From IMG/VR virus record IMGVR_UViG_3300040770_000629, positions 1 to 52,836 of that record: a stretch of DNA of 52,836 bases; one strand, given 5' to 3'. The stretch is from a virus. This document shows, piece after piece, positions 9,555-17,969 of the stretch; within the stretch, counting starts at the first letter, position 1, and each line of letters opens with the position of its first letter. The position numbers and the translations under genes are program-made. The notes under the pieces are model-generated. The model searched no databases. It had not been told where the DNA came from and was given only the letters and a program-made list of their open reading frames with translations.

Positions 9555-9845
9555 GGTTTTCTTTCTCTTCTTTCTTGTAATGTGATTTCAAAATAACGCA
9601 CATTATTTGACTGTTCATCAATTTTATGTAACATAAACAAACAATGTATTTTTTTACTTTAAATCAAAAGGAGTTTTATGGATAGGCGCAAACCAACTAT
9701 GCGATAAACCCATACCACAAAACCCTCTCAATAAATTATTCGTCGATTAGATCCAGGCGTAGCCTCAAGCAGATAGTTTAAATTACTATGATGCAAAGCA
9801 CAACCACGGCATCTTTTTAACTCATAGGATTCACAAGGATTAAAT
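9555..9845. promoter_or_regulatory. Divergent intergenic region and sheath leader
   Basis: 291 bp between the start codons of 8616-9554 (-) and the tail sheath (+). It is AT-rich around 9580-9665 and contains GTAACATAAACAAACAATGTA (central part 9628-9647). A TATG occurs at 9625-9628, the tetramer I recall for phiKZ late promoters. The right part holds a nine-codon minicistron (9678-9707) and then about 138 nt of leader with no further gene. No tRNA or strong hairpin was found in it. Promoters for both flanking genes must lie here. Confidence 0.45.
9678..9707 (+). other. Nine-codon minicistron in the sheath leader
   Basis: ATG at 9678, encoding MDRRKPTMR and a TAA stop, preceded by AAAAGGAG with 4-5 nt spacing, one of the best Shine-Dalgarno sequences of the window. 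It ends 138 nt before the sheath start. It could be a translated leader peptide, a ribosome-loading site that protects the mRNA, or chance. Confidence 0.35.
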
Positions 9846-11939
9846 ATGCAAGCAACTATCATTAATGCTGCGCCTATGGCTAACCTGCTCGGTACGCAGG
9901 ATCTCAGCACAAGGCAACTTCAACGAGTCGCAGAAGCAACTCCACAGCATTGCCCCAAGATCTATCTTTACGCCCAAAAAGGCCCACTGAAAGCACAACT
10001 GGCTGTCGGTGATTCTCGCGTTTCTTTGTACGGTGCCGACACCTTTGATCTGCGCAAGAAGTTTGCTAACCACGCAACCCTCTTGTCGAACCTGGTCAAC
10101 GCTGAAGGCAACGCAGCAATGTACGAGCGAATCAAACCGACTGATGCTGGTCCTGAGTCGAACTTGTTACTGTCTTTGGATGTGCTGCCAACAAACGTTG
10201 TTCAGTACCAAAGAAACACAGACGGTAGTTTCAGAACTGACATCGAAGGTGACAAGATTCCTGTGACGGGTCAAGCTGGTATTGCCCCTGGTTACACTGT
10301 CAAATGGGTAGTGACTTCTTTGGGCACTAACGTAGCTGCTGAGAACTTCGGTAAAGCTACCATTACTCCTGGTGATCAAACCGACACCGTGAGTTTGCTG
10401 CAGTCACAGCGTTACCCCATTTTCCAATTCAAAGCAGCTAGCTTTGGAAGCTATGGTAACAACGGTGGTATCCGTCTGTGGGCACCTACCGTCAAAGACG
10501 ATGGGTCAGTCAAGGCTAACGTGATTGCAAAAGAGAAAGCTTATCCTTTCCGCATTGCTGTCATCCGTCGCCCTGATGAAAAAGCAACACCAGTCATCGT
10601 TCCTACTCAGTTCTCTGAGCAGTTCATCACTGTTGTGGCTAAGCCTGGCGTTATCGATCCTGATACTGAAAAGAATATTTTCATCGGCAATACATTCTTG
10701 GACAGCTATCAGAATGTTAGCGACCCAGCGTTCCCAGCAGTCTTTGGTGACTTCGGCACGATGGCAATCTACGAGAACAATATCAAGACGTTGGTCGATA
10801 TGTTCTACGCAGCTGAGTTCCCATTGGGTTACTCTGAAAACGACTTCACTGGTGAAGCTGATGAGAGCTATCTGTTTAACTTCGTTGGTGGTACGTCTTC
10901 CAACGGTGCTCCTTACAACACGTTCCAGTTTGTGACGGGTGGTACGGGTACAGTTCGTTTGACTGAGTTCTCCAACATCTTCGCTGCTGGTGGTTCTGAC
11001 GGTACGATGAGCAATGAAGCTTTTGCAACTAGCGTGATTGCACGTATGCAAGACTACATTGACGACACCAGCTCAGTGCAAGACATTGCAACGAACGTTG
11101 AATCGATCATCTATGACAGCGGTTTCCCATTGCAAGCTAAGTACGCTTTGTGCAACTTCATCGGCAAGCGTAAAGACACTTTCGTGGTGTTGTCTACTCA
11201 CACTGATGGTCAGCCTGAATTGACTGCTTCTGAAGAAAACTCTTTGGCTATCGCTCTTCGCACTCGTGCGATGATGTACCCAGAGTCGGACTACTTTGGA
11301 ACGCCTGTTGCTCGTGCAATGATCATTGGTCGTAGCGGTAAACTGCGTAACTCTCAGTATCCACGTAAAGTCTCAGCTGTGATGGAAATCGCTATCAAAG
11401 CTGCACGTTACATGGGCGCTGGCGATGGTCGTTGGAAGTCTGGCTTCAACTTCGACGGTGCTCCTGGTTCCATCTTGGACTTCTTGACAGACTTGAACGT
11501 CACGTTCACTTCTGCAGCTGCTCGTAACAAGGATTGGGATGTGGGTCTGAACTATGTTCAAGCCTATGATCGTCGTAGCTTCTTCTTCCCAGCGTTGAAG
11601 ACTGTCTACTCGAACGACACCTCGATCCTGAACAGCTTCTTTACTGCAATGGCTATCTGCCAGATCAATAAAGTCACTGTGGCAGCTTGGAGAGAATTCA
11701 GTGGTCAAGCTTACTTGACGAATGCTCAGTTGGCTGAACGCATCAACACGTTCATCTCTAACAAGCTTGAAAACAAGTTTGATGGTCGTTATGTGATCCA
11801 GCCAGCAGCGTTCTTCACTGACGCTGACCTGCAGCGCGGCTACAGCATCACGGTGCCAGTCAAGCTGTTTGGACCAAGCATGTTCACTGTCATGACCACC
11901 AACGTGCAGGCTTTCCGGATCTCTGATCTCGGGGCGTAA
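9846..11939 (+). CDS. Contractile tail sheath protein
   Basis: Tail sheath subunit: polymerises around the tube and contracts to drive it through the host envelope. At 697 aa it is close to the phiKZ sheath (gp29, about 695 aa) and is directly followed by a tube-sized gene, the sheath-tube pair expected in myoviruses. The C-terminal region contains the sheath-like segment KDWDVGLNYVQAYDRRSFFF (about residues 561-580), then WREFSGQAYLTNAQLAERIN and a final beta-rich stretch (TVPVKLFGPSMFTVMTTNVQ) consistent with the conserved handshake domain of sheaths. Start ATG at 9846 has AAGGA 6 nt upstream. The codon use (many GGT, CGT, AAC, CTG) suggests high expression. A hairpin follows the stop. Confidence 0.85.
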   Translation: MQATIINAAPMANLLGTQDLSTRQLQRVAEATPQHCPKIYLYAQKGPLKAQLAVGDSRVSLYGADTFDLRKKFANHATLLSNLVNAEGNAAMYERIKPTDAGPESNLLLSLDVLPTNVVQYQRNTDGSFRTDIEGDKIPVTGQAGIAPGYTVKWVVTSLGTNVAAENFGKATITPGDQTDTVSLLQSQRYPIFQFKAASFGSYGNNGGIRLWAPTVKDDGSVKANVIAKEKAYPFRIAVIRRPDEKATPVIVPTQFSEQFITVVAKPGVIDPDTEKNIFIGNTFLDSYQNVSDPAFPAVFGDFGTMAIYENNIKTLVDMFYAAEFPLGYSENDFTGEADESYLFNFVGGTSSNGAPYNTFQFVTGGTGTVRLTEFSNIFAAGGSDGTMSNEAFATSVIARMQDYIDDTSSVQDIATNVESIIYDSGFPLQAKYALCNFIGKRKDTFVVLSTHTDGQPELTASEENSLAIALRTRAMMYPESDYFGTPVARAMIIGRSGKLRNSQYPRKVSAVMEIAIKAARYMGAGDGRWKSGFNFDGAPGSILDFLTDLNVTFTSAAARNKDWDVGLNYVQAYDRRSFFFPALKTVYSNDTSILNSFFTAMAICQINKVTVAAWREFSGQAYLTNAQLAERINTFISNKLENKFDGRYVIQPAAFFTDADLQRGYSITVPVKLFGPSMFTVMTTNVQAFRISDLGA

Positions 11940-11951
11940 AAATGAGAGCAT

Positions 11952-11986
11952 AAAGAGTGAAGAGATGTCAAGTCTCTTCACTCTTT
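11952..11986 (+). terminator. Hairpin between sheath and tube genes
   Basis: Perfect 14-bp repeat AAAGAGTGAAGAGA (11952-11965) with 11973-11986. The 5' arm is preceded by GAGCAT (11947-11951 region), as at the convergent junctions. On the + strand the exit is TTTGAAAAC, so this may attenuate rather than stop transcription into the tube gene, or act as a processing/stability element between two abundant messages. Confidence 0.6.
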
Positions 11987-12027
11987 GAAAACAGCTAGAT
12001 TACTAATTCTCCAAGGAGTGTCCTTTT

Positions 12028-12897
12028 ATGTCCCGTACTACCGATACTTTGCTTCAAGGCAAAGCTTTCTCGCTTGGTGCAACGCAACCTATGCTCGATC
12101 TCGCTAAAGGTGGTCAGTTTGGTTTTGCACCTGAGCCAGGTCAGTTCATCAGCAATGCAAATTACCTCAAACGTAATCTGTTTTGCTTGTTGCTCGAACC
12201 ACCAGCATTTTTCAACAGAATGCCAAATCCAGAAAAATGGATTCAGACCCTGAAGGCATTGGTTGAACTGCATCCACGTACCATCGAAGGCCTGAACGCA
12301 GGTTTGACCGTCGATACCGCTGACACTCCAGTCGGTGGTGGTGGTGAAGTGCAAGAAGAGTTCACTAACGTGACTCGTCAGCGCTCACAGCCTGTGTTCA
12401 CGTTTGATGAAAAATATGGCCGTCCTATTCAGTCTTTCTTGCAAGACTGGATTACTTACGGAATGATGGACCCAGATACCAAAGTAGCAAACGTCGGCAC
12501 CTTGGGTGCTAACAGCCCTACTGACATGCTGCCTGACCAGTACACGGCGACCATGATCTTCATTGAGCCTGATCCAACACACCGCAAGGTTGTGAAGTCA
12601 TGGTTGTCAACGAACATGTTCCCTAAACTGACGGGTGACATTTCTGGTAAACGTGATTTGACCGCAGCTTTCGAATTGCTGTCATTGAGCATTGAGTTCA
12701 CGGCTATCAGTCAGTTCAACCTGGGTGGAAACATCTTGGCTCAGAACCTGCTCGATAACATCAACATTGCTAACGCTAACCCATACTTGCGTCCTGCGTT
12801 TGCTCAAGGTCCTACCGCTGACGTGGTGGCTGACGGCAGAACTGGCTACAAGCCTGGTGCTGAAGATTTGGGCGCTAGCGCTCTTGTCAGAAGATAA
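12028..12897 (+). CDS. Tail tube protein
   Basis: Probable inner tail tube subunit. Evidence is position (immediately after the sheath), length (289 aa, as for phiKZ gp30), and composition: a beta-rich central domain (residues about 95-235, including FTFDEKYGRPIQSFLQDWI and the segment SIEFTAISQFNLGGNILAQN) typical of the tube/Hcp fold that stacks as hexamers inside the sheath. ATG at 12028 has a full AAGGAG about 9 nt upstream. Favourable codons like those of the sheath suggest a major structural product. It ends at a bidirectional hairpin. Confidence 0.78.
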   Translation: MSRTTDTLLQGKAFSLGATQPMLDLAKGGQFGFAPEPGQFISNANYLKRNLFCLLLEPPAFFNRMPNPEKWIQTLKALVELHPRTIEGLNAGLTVDTADTPVGGGGEVQEEFTNVTRQRSQPVFTFDEKYGRPIQSFLQDWITYGMMDPDTKVANVGTLGANSPTDMLPDQYTATMIFIEPDPTHRKVVKSWLSTNMFPKLTGDISGKRDLTAAFELLSLSIEFTAISQFNLGGNILAQNLLDNINIANANPYLRPAFAQGPTADVVADGRTGYKPGAEDLGASALVRR

Positions 12898-12910
12898 AAA
12901 AAAATAATGG

Positions 12911-12955
12911 CATAACTAGTACTCCACGGTTTGATCCGTGGAGTACTAGCATTAT
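12911..12955. terminator. Bidirectional hairpin between tube gene and 12973-13509
   Basis: Perfect 14-bp stem CTAGTACTCCACGG (12916-12929) with 12936-12949 and a 6-nt loop. The left arm is preceded by GGCATAA and the right arm followed by CATTATG. Beyond these, U-runs lie on both strands (GTTTGTTTTTTTATT on +, ATTATTTTTTTTA on -), so this one also has classic terminator features. Confidence 0.8.
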
Positions 12956-12972
12956 GTTTGTTTTTTTATTTC

Positions 12973-13509
12973 TTAGTCCAGTTTGGCGGCAATGACTTCG
13001 AGATGCATTCTCGTAAATTTCTTGTTATTCTCGACTGTAAAGAATAAGTCTCCGTTGTCATCATCGCAGTAGAAGTTGTAATCTTGGCGGGACAGTACCA
13101 TCATGTCTGACAATAATTTCAAAACGACGGGTTTGTATTTCTCAGAAATACTGACTTTGCATTGCTCTACAAGTTTGTTGTAGCCAAGCATGGATGCAGG
13201 TTTAAAGATTGCGCGTGTGTAAGACTGCCACTGTTCACACGAAAAGAGGTTGATCTTGACAGCGTAGCTTTCGCTATCATCTGTAAAGAACAAATATTGT
13301 TCGCTGTATCCGTTTGAATTGTTGATCGAACGACCAGAAGATTGAAGACCTTCATGACGAATTAGATCTTTGATCATGTCGTGAAATGTCGCGACACGAC
13401 TGAACATGTTTGCATTGGCAATCGGTTTGGGTTTCTCTAAGAAGTCTGAAACACTCTTAGGACAAGCTCTTTGAATAAGAGCGATTTCTTCCGTCTTTTC
13501 GGTGATCAT
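12973..13509 (-). CDS. Unknown protein, 178 aa
   Basis: Not recognised. Start ATG at 13509 (MITEKTEEIALIQRACPKS) is chosen because longer in-frame starts would lie within the 13558-13600 terminator; its ribosome binding site is poor. Soluble protein with helical N-terminal half and a C-terminal segment rich in D, N, K and aromatic residues (YNFYCDDDNGDLFFTVENN). Convergent with the tube gene. Position does not define a role. Confidence 0.65.
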   Translation of the reverse strand: MITEKTEEIALIQRACPKSVSDFLEKPKPIANANMFSRVATFHDMIKDLIRHEGLQSSGRSINNSNGYSEQYLFFTDDSESYAVKINLFSCEQWQSYTRAIFKPASMLGYNKLVEQCKVSISEKYKPVVLKLLSDMMVLSRQDYNFYCDDDNGDLFFTVENNKKFTRMHLEVIAAKLD

Positions 13510-13557
13510 TATTAGGTCGTTTCGTAATTTGAAATACAAAAAATTTTTAAGGCAAGT

Positions 13558-13600
13558 ATAGACAACCAACAAAGCTGTTCATAGCTTGTTGGTTGTCTAT
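13558..13600 (-). terminator. Strong terminator after the 13619-14095 gene
   Basis: Long stem: ATAGACAACCAACAAAGCT (13558-13576) with AGCTTGTTGGTTGTCTAT (13583-13600), one bulged base. On the minus strand the stem is followed by ACTTGCCTTAAAAATTTTTTG, an extended U-rich tail. It isolates the 13619-14095 gene from the next minus gene. Confidence 0.8.
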
Positions 13601-13618
13601 ATAATTTTCTTTATTTTC

Positions 13619-14095
13619 TTATTTGCTCAATGCAGCAAACGCCAAATCGCAAACTTCATTGCGAGCAGCTTTGAGTGAAGCATTGTTACGACCGGCACGC
13701 ACATCCAGTTTTGCAGACACGTAGCCGTAATGGGTGATCTCTTTGGTAGCATCACCTGGTGGGTGGGTCACGAACTTGCGGTCCATCGTCAGGGAGACTT
13801 TGTCATGCGAAGCCATTGGGATGACTGCTGTCAGACGTTCTGCGGCTTTGTTGCCTTTGAGGGCCTCAGCGCCGACTTTACCGAAAGCGAGCAGAGCTGC
13901 AGGGACGAACACAGCATTGTGCTCAGAGACATCCTCAGCCATCTTGATGGTGATGTGCTCAGGCAGAGTCTTCTCGTAAATCGTGCCTTCGTCTTTCAGG
14001 TCGACTTTGCCTTCCTTCTTGTTGACGGACATGTGACCTTGGATGGTCTCAGCCATTGCTGCGACTTCGGGCTTGACTTTGGATTCTGTTGTCAT
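13619..14095 (-). CDS. Unknown, probably abundant small protein, 158 aa
   Basis: Not recognised. ATG at 14095 with AAAGGAAG about 8 nt upstream; strong terminator just after the stop. The region is noticeably richer in G+C and favoured codons (GCA, CTG, GGC, AAG) than its neighbours, like sheath and tube, which argues for high expression. Sequence is lysine/alanine/glutamate-rich at the N-terminus, then a beta-type central region (KVSLTMDRKFVTHPPGD) and an alanine-rich helical end. A head decoration or inner-head protein is possible; a DNA-binding protein is an alternative. Both are inference. Confidence 0.7.
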   Translation of the reverse strand: MTTESKVKPEVAAMAETIQGHMSVNKKEGKVDLKDEGTIYEKTLPEHITIKMAEDVSEHNAVFVPAALLAFGKVGAEALKGNKAAERLTAVIPMASHDKVSLTMDRKFVTHPPGDATKEITHYGYVSAKLDVRAGRNNASLKAARNEVCDLAFAALSK

Positions 14096-14191
14096 GAAAA
14101 TACTTCCTTTGAGTTGATAAAAAATTAGTGGTTCGAAATTAATTCTTACGAGTTGACCACTGGCAACTGGTAAGCAATGGGGAAAAACTGG

Positions 14192-14569
14192 TTAACGCAT
14201 GAACTCTTGTCGAGCCGACTCAGATACTAGCTTCCAGGGTGATCCTGCTTTAAAGCCGCCTTGTGAAATAACCCGACCGACAGGACTGTCAATTGGTTTC
14301 ACTTCGATCTTAGCTTTCTTCAAGATGTGTTTACTGATCAAGGTGACTTGAAATGATCTCTCACTGCGAGGGTGTGCTGTATCGACCAAGATCAAAAACT
14401 TGTTACCTTGTTTGACAACAAGTGGTTTTTGAATATCAGCACTGACGATAGTGCTTGTGTCAGCAATACATTCCTCAGAGTTTGATTTGATAGTTGTACC
14501 CTGACCTTTGATAGTCACGAGTAGATCCAGATCGTATTCCACACCAGCGTGTTTAAGAATTTTTGTCAT
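14192..14569 (-). CDS. Unknown protein, 125 aa
   Basis: Not recognised. Start ATG at 14569 is preferred because GGAG lies about 10 nt upstream; a longer reading frame from 14602 has no ribosome binding site. Predicted beta-rich small protein (alternating V/I strands, residues 10-95) with basic C-terminal half. No signal peptide or membrane segment. It follows 14781-15533 on the same strand after about 210 nt that include a hairpin. Confidence 0.6.
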   Translation of the reverse strand: MTKILKHAGVEYDLDLLVTIKGQGTTIKSNSEECIADTSTIVSADIQKPLVVKQGNKFLILVDTAHPRSERSFQVTLISKHILKKAKIEVKPIDSPVGRVISQGGFKAGSPWKLVSESARQEFMR

Positions 14570-14602
14570 TAAATTACTTTCTCCTTTTTCATAATCTAGC
14601 AC

Positions 14603-14780
14603 CTTGCAGTAAAAAATACACAGTGATTAGTAGACAAAGCTAGCTAATTACAGTAAGATTATATATGTTCGAAATATTTTACAATACACCTTGGGTTGTA
14701 ATTGAGACGGCATAAACCCCCACAACAGGTCTAAAGCTTCGTAGGAGGCTTTAAACTTGGTGTAGGAGTAGTATGGCAGC
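14603..14780. other. Intergenic region with imperfect hairpin (14717-14767)
   Basis: About 180 bp with no convincing gene. The left part is AT-rich (TAAGATTATATATG around 14655-14667). The right part holds an imperfect stem pairing CACAACAGGTCTAAAGC (14720-14736) with GCTTTAAACTTGGTGT (14748-14763), flanked by GACGGCATAA (14706-14715) on the left and TATGGC on the right. On the minus strand the hairpin follows the protease gene and exits into GGGGGTTTATGCCGTC, so it probably terminates that unit. A 16-codon frame (14665-14715, +) ends at this GGCATAA but lacks a ribosome binding site. Confidence 0.5.
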
Positions 14781-15533
14781 TTACCAGTTGCTAAACGGCG
14801 GCTTGACGCCTTTGGGAACTTCCCAGCCTAACGAGGTAAACAAATCTTCTGCACTCATTGAACCACTCTCAGCACCTACTAAAGTAGGTTTAGTGGACAT
14901 GACTCGCTCGATCTGTGTTCTGGTCACGACGCTATCAGAATGACTCTCCAGTGATGGAGCTTCAAACTTGTTGGCAATCGAGATACCAGGCTCAACAACA
15001 TAATCAAAAGTGATCACATTTTTGAGTTGACGAACATAGATACCTTTGTCGTAGTAGTCTCTGGTGAAAGACCGGATAGAAAAGCAAACGTTTTCATCCT
15101 TGTTCTTCAAAGATCTTTCGAGTGAAGGACCATGAGGACCAGAAGGAATCAACTTTGCCATGATTGCGATCACAGGCTTTCCAGATGCATCTTTCATTCG
15201 GTTGAAATCTAAAAAGATCTCTTTGAAGTGAACACACACATTGGTTGGCTCGATTTCCATCACACGTGCAAGGTAGCCATCAAAGCTTTGTCCAGGCAAC
15301 TGCTTAGGATGGCCTACTTCGCCCCTTAGAGCGCCGCGTTTGATTCTCCGCATGAACTGGCTAGACTCTTCGAAAAGAGACTTAGCGCCTTCGTATTCAT
15401 ACCACTGGCCTGCACTGTTGAACATGTTCAGTCCACCCACCACCATGGTGTAGTAACCGTCTTTGTCCACAGGCAAATGACCAACTTTGTTTGTTCCTGC
15501 TAAAGCAGTGCAAGTAAAGCGGACGCTTGACAT
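14781..15533 (-). CDS. Prohead core protease (T4 gp21 / phiKZ gp175 type)
   Basis: Serine protease that cleaves head and inner-body proteins during capsid maturation. The order of motifs fits the gp21-type fold: the helix LFEESSQFMRRIKRGALRG leads into GEVGHP (71-76; candidate catalytic His75, compare GELNHP of T4 gp21), then FDGYLARVMEIE, AIMAKLIPSGPHGPSLERSL, the nucleophile region VCFSIRSF (149-156; candidate Ser152 or Ser155, compare VSSRG in T4) and FDYVVEPGI (177-185), matching the T4 stretch after the nucleophile. At 250 aa it is of normal size. ATG 15533 has AAAGGA upstream. It lies at the downstream end of the minus unit containing the RNA polymerase genes, as in phiKZ. Confidence 0.68.
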   Translation of the reverse strand: MSSVRFTCTALAGTNKVGHLPVDKDGYYTMVVGGLNMFNSAGQWYEYEGAKSLFEESSQFMRRIKRGALRGEVGHPKQLPGQSFDGYLARVMEIEPTNVCVHFKEIFLDFNRMKDASGKPVIAIMAKLIPSGPHGPSLERSLKNKDENVCFSIRSFTRDYYDKGIYVRQLKNVITFDYVVEPGISIANKFEAPSLESHSDSVVTRTQIERVMSTKPTLVGAESGSMSAEDLFTSLGWEVPKGVKPPFSNW

Positions 15534-15557
15534 GTAAGATCCTTTAAATTTTTTTGT

Positions 15558-16286
15558 TTAACGTCGAAGAATAGACTCGATCCGCTCTACCCGAGTACTC
15601 GGACTGACAAGTGCGCTGGTCAGACCTTCTTGCCAGTAGCTACCAGCGAGTTTGTTAGTCGTGTTAGTAGCACCATAGGTCACACTCTCCAATGGAATAA
15701 AAGAAGGTGTCTTATCAACATCTTCTTCAGTTTTGTTGATAGTGGTTCTGTAGTACTTGACTTTATCACTTGCATCACGTGTGATGATCGAGACAATCAG
15801 CTCAGTAACTTCAGGGTCTTGTCCAATGTTAGCACCGGCGTGATAGTAAGCAGAGTCAAACAACTTACCCGTGTCTATGTAGTTCAGATACCACGGAATC
15901 TTACCTTTGGAGATGAATTCGTTGTAGATCTTGTAAACAAGCACATCGTTTTTCACCAGGTTCACAGAACTAAAGACTGTGGAGCCTTCAGCAAACGTGA
16001 ACTCAAAGTAATCTTCGTTGTTGATCTTGACTTTCAACACACTGCTCGGTTCAATCCTGATCATGGCATTGACAAGCGAGATACCGTAATACTTGTCTTC
16101 AACAACAATAGCGTAAATACCTACGATGTAAGTATCTGCGCCAACTTGTTCGTAGAGTCCTTGATCCTCAAAGCGTGCAGGAACATAAATCTTGCACGGC
16201 TTCAAAGCAATGAGTCTAGAGTCAGGTAACTCTTGAAGACAAGCATGAACTTTCTTAGCATCTCGAATGAGGTTCTTAGGGTTCAT
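15558..16286 (-). CDS. Virion-type protein between protease and polymerase genes, 242 aa
   Basis: No enzymatic motif recognised. Basic helical N-terminus (KNLIRDAKKVHACLQELPDS), then a beta-rich domain (GADTYIVGIYAIVVEDKYYG at about 49-68) and a Ser/Thr-rich C-terminus ending ERIESILRR. ATG 16286 has AGGAT about 8 nt upstream and lies 12 nt after the stop of 16299-17753, so both belong to one operon. By gene order it would correspond to phiKZ gp176; the structural role is inference. Confidence 0.7.
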   Translation of the reverse strand: MNPKNLIRDAKKVHACLQELPDSRLIALKPCKIYVPARFEDQGLYEQVGADTYIVGIYAIVVEDKYYGISLVNAMIRIEPSSVLKVKINNEDYFEFTFAEGSTVFSSVNLVKNDVLVYKIYNEFISKGKIPWYLNYIDTGKLFDSAYYHAGANIGQDPEVTELIVSIITRDASDKVKYYRTTINKTEEDVDKTPSFIPLESVTYGATNTTNKLAGSYWQEGLTSALVSPSTRVERIESILRR

Positions 16287-16298
16287 GCTTGTATCCTA

Positions 16299-17753
16299 TT
16301 ACATTGTCATTTTCAACTGGTCACTCACGTAATCAGTGACATACTCAATGGCAGCAATTGCAGCAGCGTCACGAACACTCATGTTGGGGTTAGAGTGCAT
16401 GGCATCGTTGATGCTTTGCAGGATTTTCTCAGCACTGGTGTAGAAGTAACGGCTTCTGCAAACGAGCTTTAAGCAAGTTGCATTGATGTCTTTCATGTCA
16501 CCAGTTCTGATCAAAGCCAACTCGTCCAAGAAGTACAGATTGATCTGAGAGAACATCTCAGGCTTTTCTTCCTTCAGTGCAGCTTCTTCTGCAGACATGT
16601 TAGCCATGCCAGCATCAAAGGCCAATTTCAAAGCTTGTTTAAAGGTATTGAAACTGTCGTTGCGTTGAGCCGTCACGCTGTACTGCTCGTAGGTGCTCCA
16701 ACTTTGCTTGAACTTCTCAGCTTGCTCATTGATCAGGTTCGTGCCAAACAAACTTTGGTTGCTCACAAGCATACCCAAAATCACTTCGTTCGTACCACCC
16801 GTTTTCAGCCACTCACGATAGACAACACCATTGACGTTGACGCTCTTGCGACTTGGGTCAGTTGACAAGATCAAAGTACCGTTTTTCAAAGATGAATTGT
16901 AACGTGTGTATTCACGGAACAAGATAACACCAGCGTAGTCACGGATTTGAGCAACTCTGTTTTTGTAGTCAGACAGCGACAGACCTGTGCTTTCAGGGAC
17001 TTCTTCAAACAGTTTACGTGCAGCCAGATAAGTCAGCAGTGCAGCGTGTACACCTGTTTTCTTATCGAGAAGCAATTCACCGATGCTTTTAACAGCAGGT
17101 GGTGCACTGACTTTAAAGTTCCTGAACACATTGCCCCAAACACAAGCAATCAGATCGCTGCTCAGTCCTGCAAACCACAAACCGATGTCTGCGTCTTGTT
17201 GGGTAGAGCCCGTCTGAATCAGAGCAAGCATTTGTTCACTTGACATCTCACCCAGGTTCAAATCAAACTCAGGATTAAACAGAGTCTTTTCTGCGTAGGA
17301 GCTGACAGCATCTTCAAAGCCACTGTTTTGCATTGGCAAAGGAAGGTCAACAATGTTGATATTGAACTCTGCTGATGCAGCTCTGGTCAACGTCATTGAT
17401 TTCTGAACGTTCTCAACCATCTCCAACACGGCAGGTTTGACCACATTCTTAGCGTAGCTAATGTGCGAGGTCACTGCCTTGCTGATTTCGTTGACGTACT
17501 CATCCATAGCACGGCTGTGAGTTGAGATCACACCATCGGTGCCTTTGGTGAAAATGCTCAAAGACGAACTATGGTCTGTCAACTGTTCACCAACAGGATG
17601 GTTACTTTCTGCAACAGTAATAGAAACAGAATTGTTAGTGATGTTGACCAAGTCAGCAACAGGTGTTCCAGGAACAGGAACAACCATCATTTTTTTGCTT
17701 TCAGCAACCATGGTTAAACCAATGACCGAAGAAGCTGTTTCGATGTTAATCAT
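16299..17753 (-). CDS. Virion-type protein, 484 aa
   Basis: Not recognised by motif. First about 95 residues are hydrophobic/Ser/Thr-rich and beta-like; the rest is largely alpha-helical with amphipathic segments (VGEQL, KFKQSWSTYEQYS, EKILQSINDAMHSN) and no membrane segment. AGAAAGA precedes ATG 17753. Part of the minus operon with the protease and RNA polymerase genes; position matches phiKZ gp177. I found no RNA polymerase motifs in it, so it is not the missing beta-prime C-terminal half. Confidence 0.7.
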   Translation of the reverse strand: MINIETASSVIGLTMVAESKKMMVVPVPGTPVADLVNITNNSVSITVAESNHPVGEQLTDHSSSLSIFTKGTDGVISTHSRAMDEYVNEISKAVTSHISYAKNVVKPAVLEMVENVQKSMTLTRAASAEFNINIVDLPLPMQNSGFEDAVSSYAEKTLFNPEFDLNLGEMSSEQMLALIQTGSTQQDADIGLWFAGLSSDLIACVWGNVFRNFKVSAPPAVKSIGELLLDKKTGVHAALLTYLAARKLFEEVPESTGLSLSDYKNRVAQIRDYAGVILFREYTRYNSSLKNGTLILSTDPSRKSVNVNGVVYREWLKTGGTNEVILGMLVSNQSLFGTNLINEQAEKFKQSWSTYEQYSVTAQRNDSFNTFKQALKLAFDAGMANMSAEEAALKEEKPEMFSQINLYFLDELALIRTGDMKDINATCLKLVCRSRYFYTSAEKILQSINDAMHSNPNMSVRDAAAIAAIEYVTDYVSDQLKMTM

Positions 17754-17780
17754 TTTAGTAGATCTTTCTAGATGGTCAGT

Positions 17781-17966
17781 TTAATTAATGTTCAAGTTCT
17801 TTTGGAACCGAGCATTAATGATGTTGGTCAACATGCCTTTACCAATTGGCGTGCCGTTGATGCTATCGGAGACATCGTTACCAATGACTGCCAAAATGAC
17901 CGAAGTCGTCAACTCAGTGGCGTTAGCCAAAGCGGTCTGAGTAACCTTAGCGGTATCTAAAGACAT
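17781..17966 (-). CDS. Small protein upstream of the 484-aa gene, 61 aa
   Basis: Short but convincing: ATG 17966 with AAGGAAA 8 nt upstream, placed 3 nt after the stop of the beta subunit gene and 27 nt before the next start, so it is in the middle of the operon. Threonine/alanine-rich N-terminal half (residues 5-25), then GNDVSDSINGTPIGKGM. No signal sequence. Unknown function. Confidence 0.6.
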   Translation of the reverse strand: MSLDTAKVTQTALANATELTTSVILAVIGNDVSDSINGTPIGKGMLTNIINARFQKNLNIN

Positions 17967-17969
17967 AAA

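Noticed and set aside
9680-9830. Possible tRNA in the sheath leader
   Set aside because: Looked for acceptor stem, T-arm GGTTCRA and cloverleaf spacing on both strands; none fits.
10506-11981. Open frames of 181 and 202 codons on the minus strand inside the sheath gene
   Set aside because: They are antisense to a clearly coding, favourable-codon gene, have no ribosome binding site and read as low-complexity Ser/Arg/His protein.
14665-14715. 16-codon frame MFEIFYNTPWVVIETA ending at the GGCATAA element
   Set aside because: No Shine-Dalgarno; the shared ending with the 42790-43281 gene is explained by the GACGGCATAA hairpin flank.
15630-16229. 199-codon plus-strand frame opposite the 242-aa gene
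   Set aside because: Antisense shadow with no Shine-Dalgarno and unlikely composition; the minus gene is in a compact operon.
16299-17753. Candidate for the missing RNA polymerase beta-prime C-terminal half, because it lies in the polymerase operon
   Set aside because: No trigger-loop or bridge-helix-like motif was found; the sequence looks like a helical structural protein.
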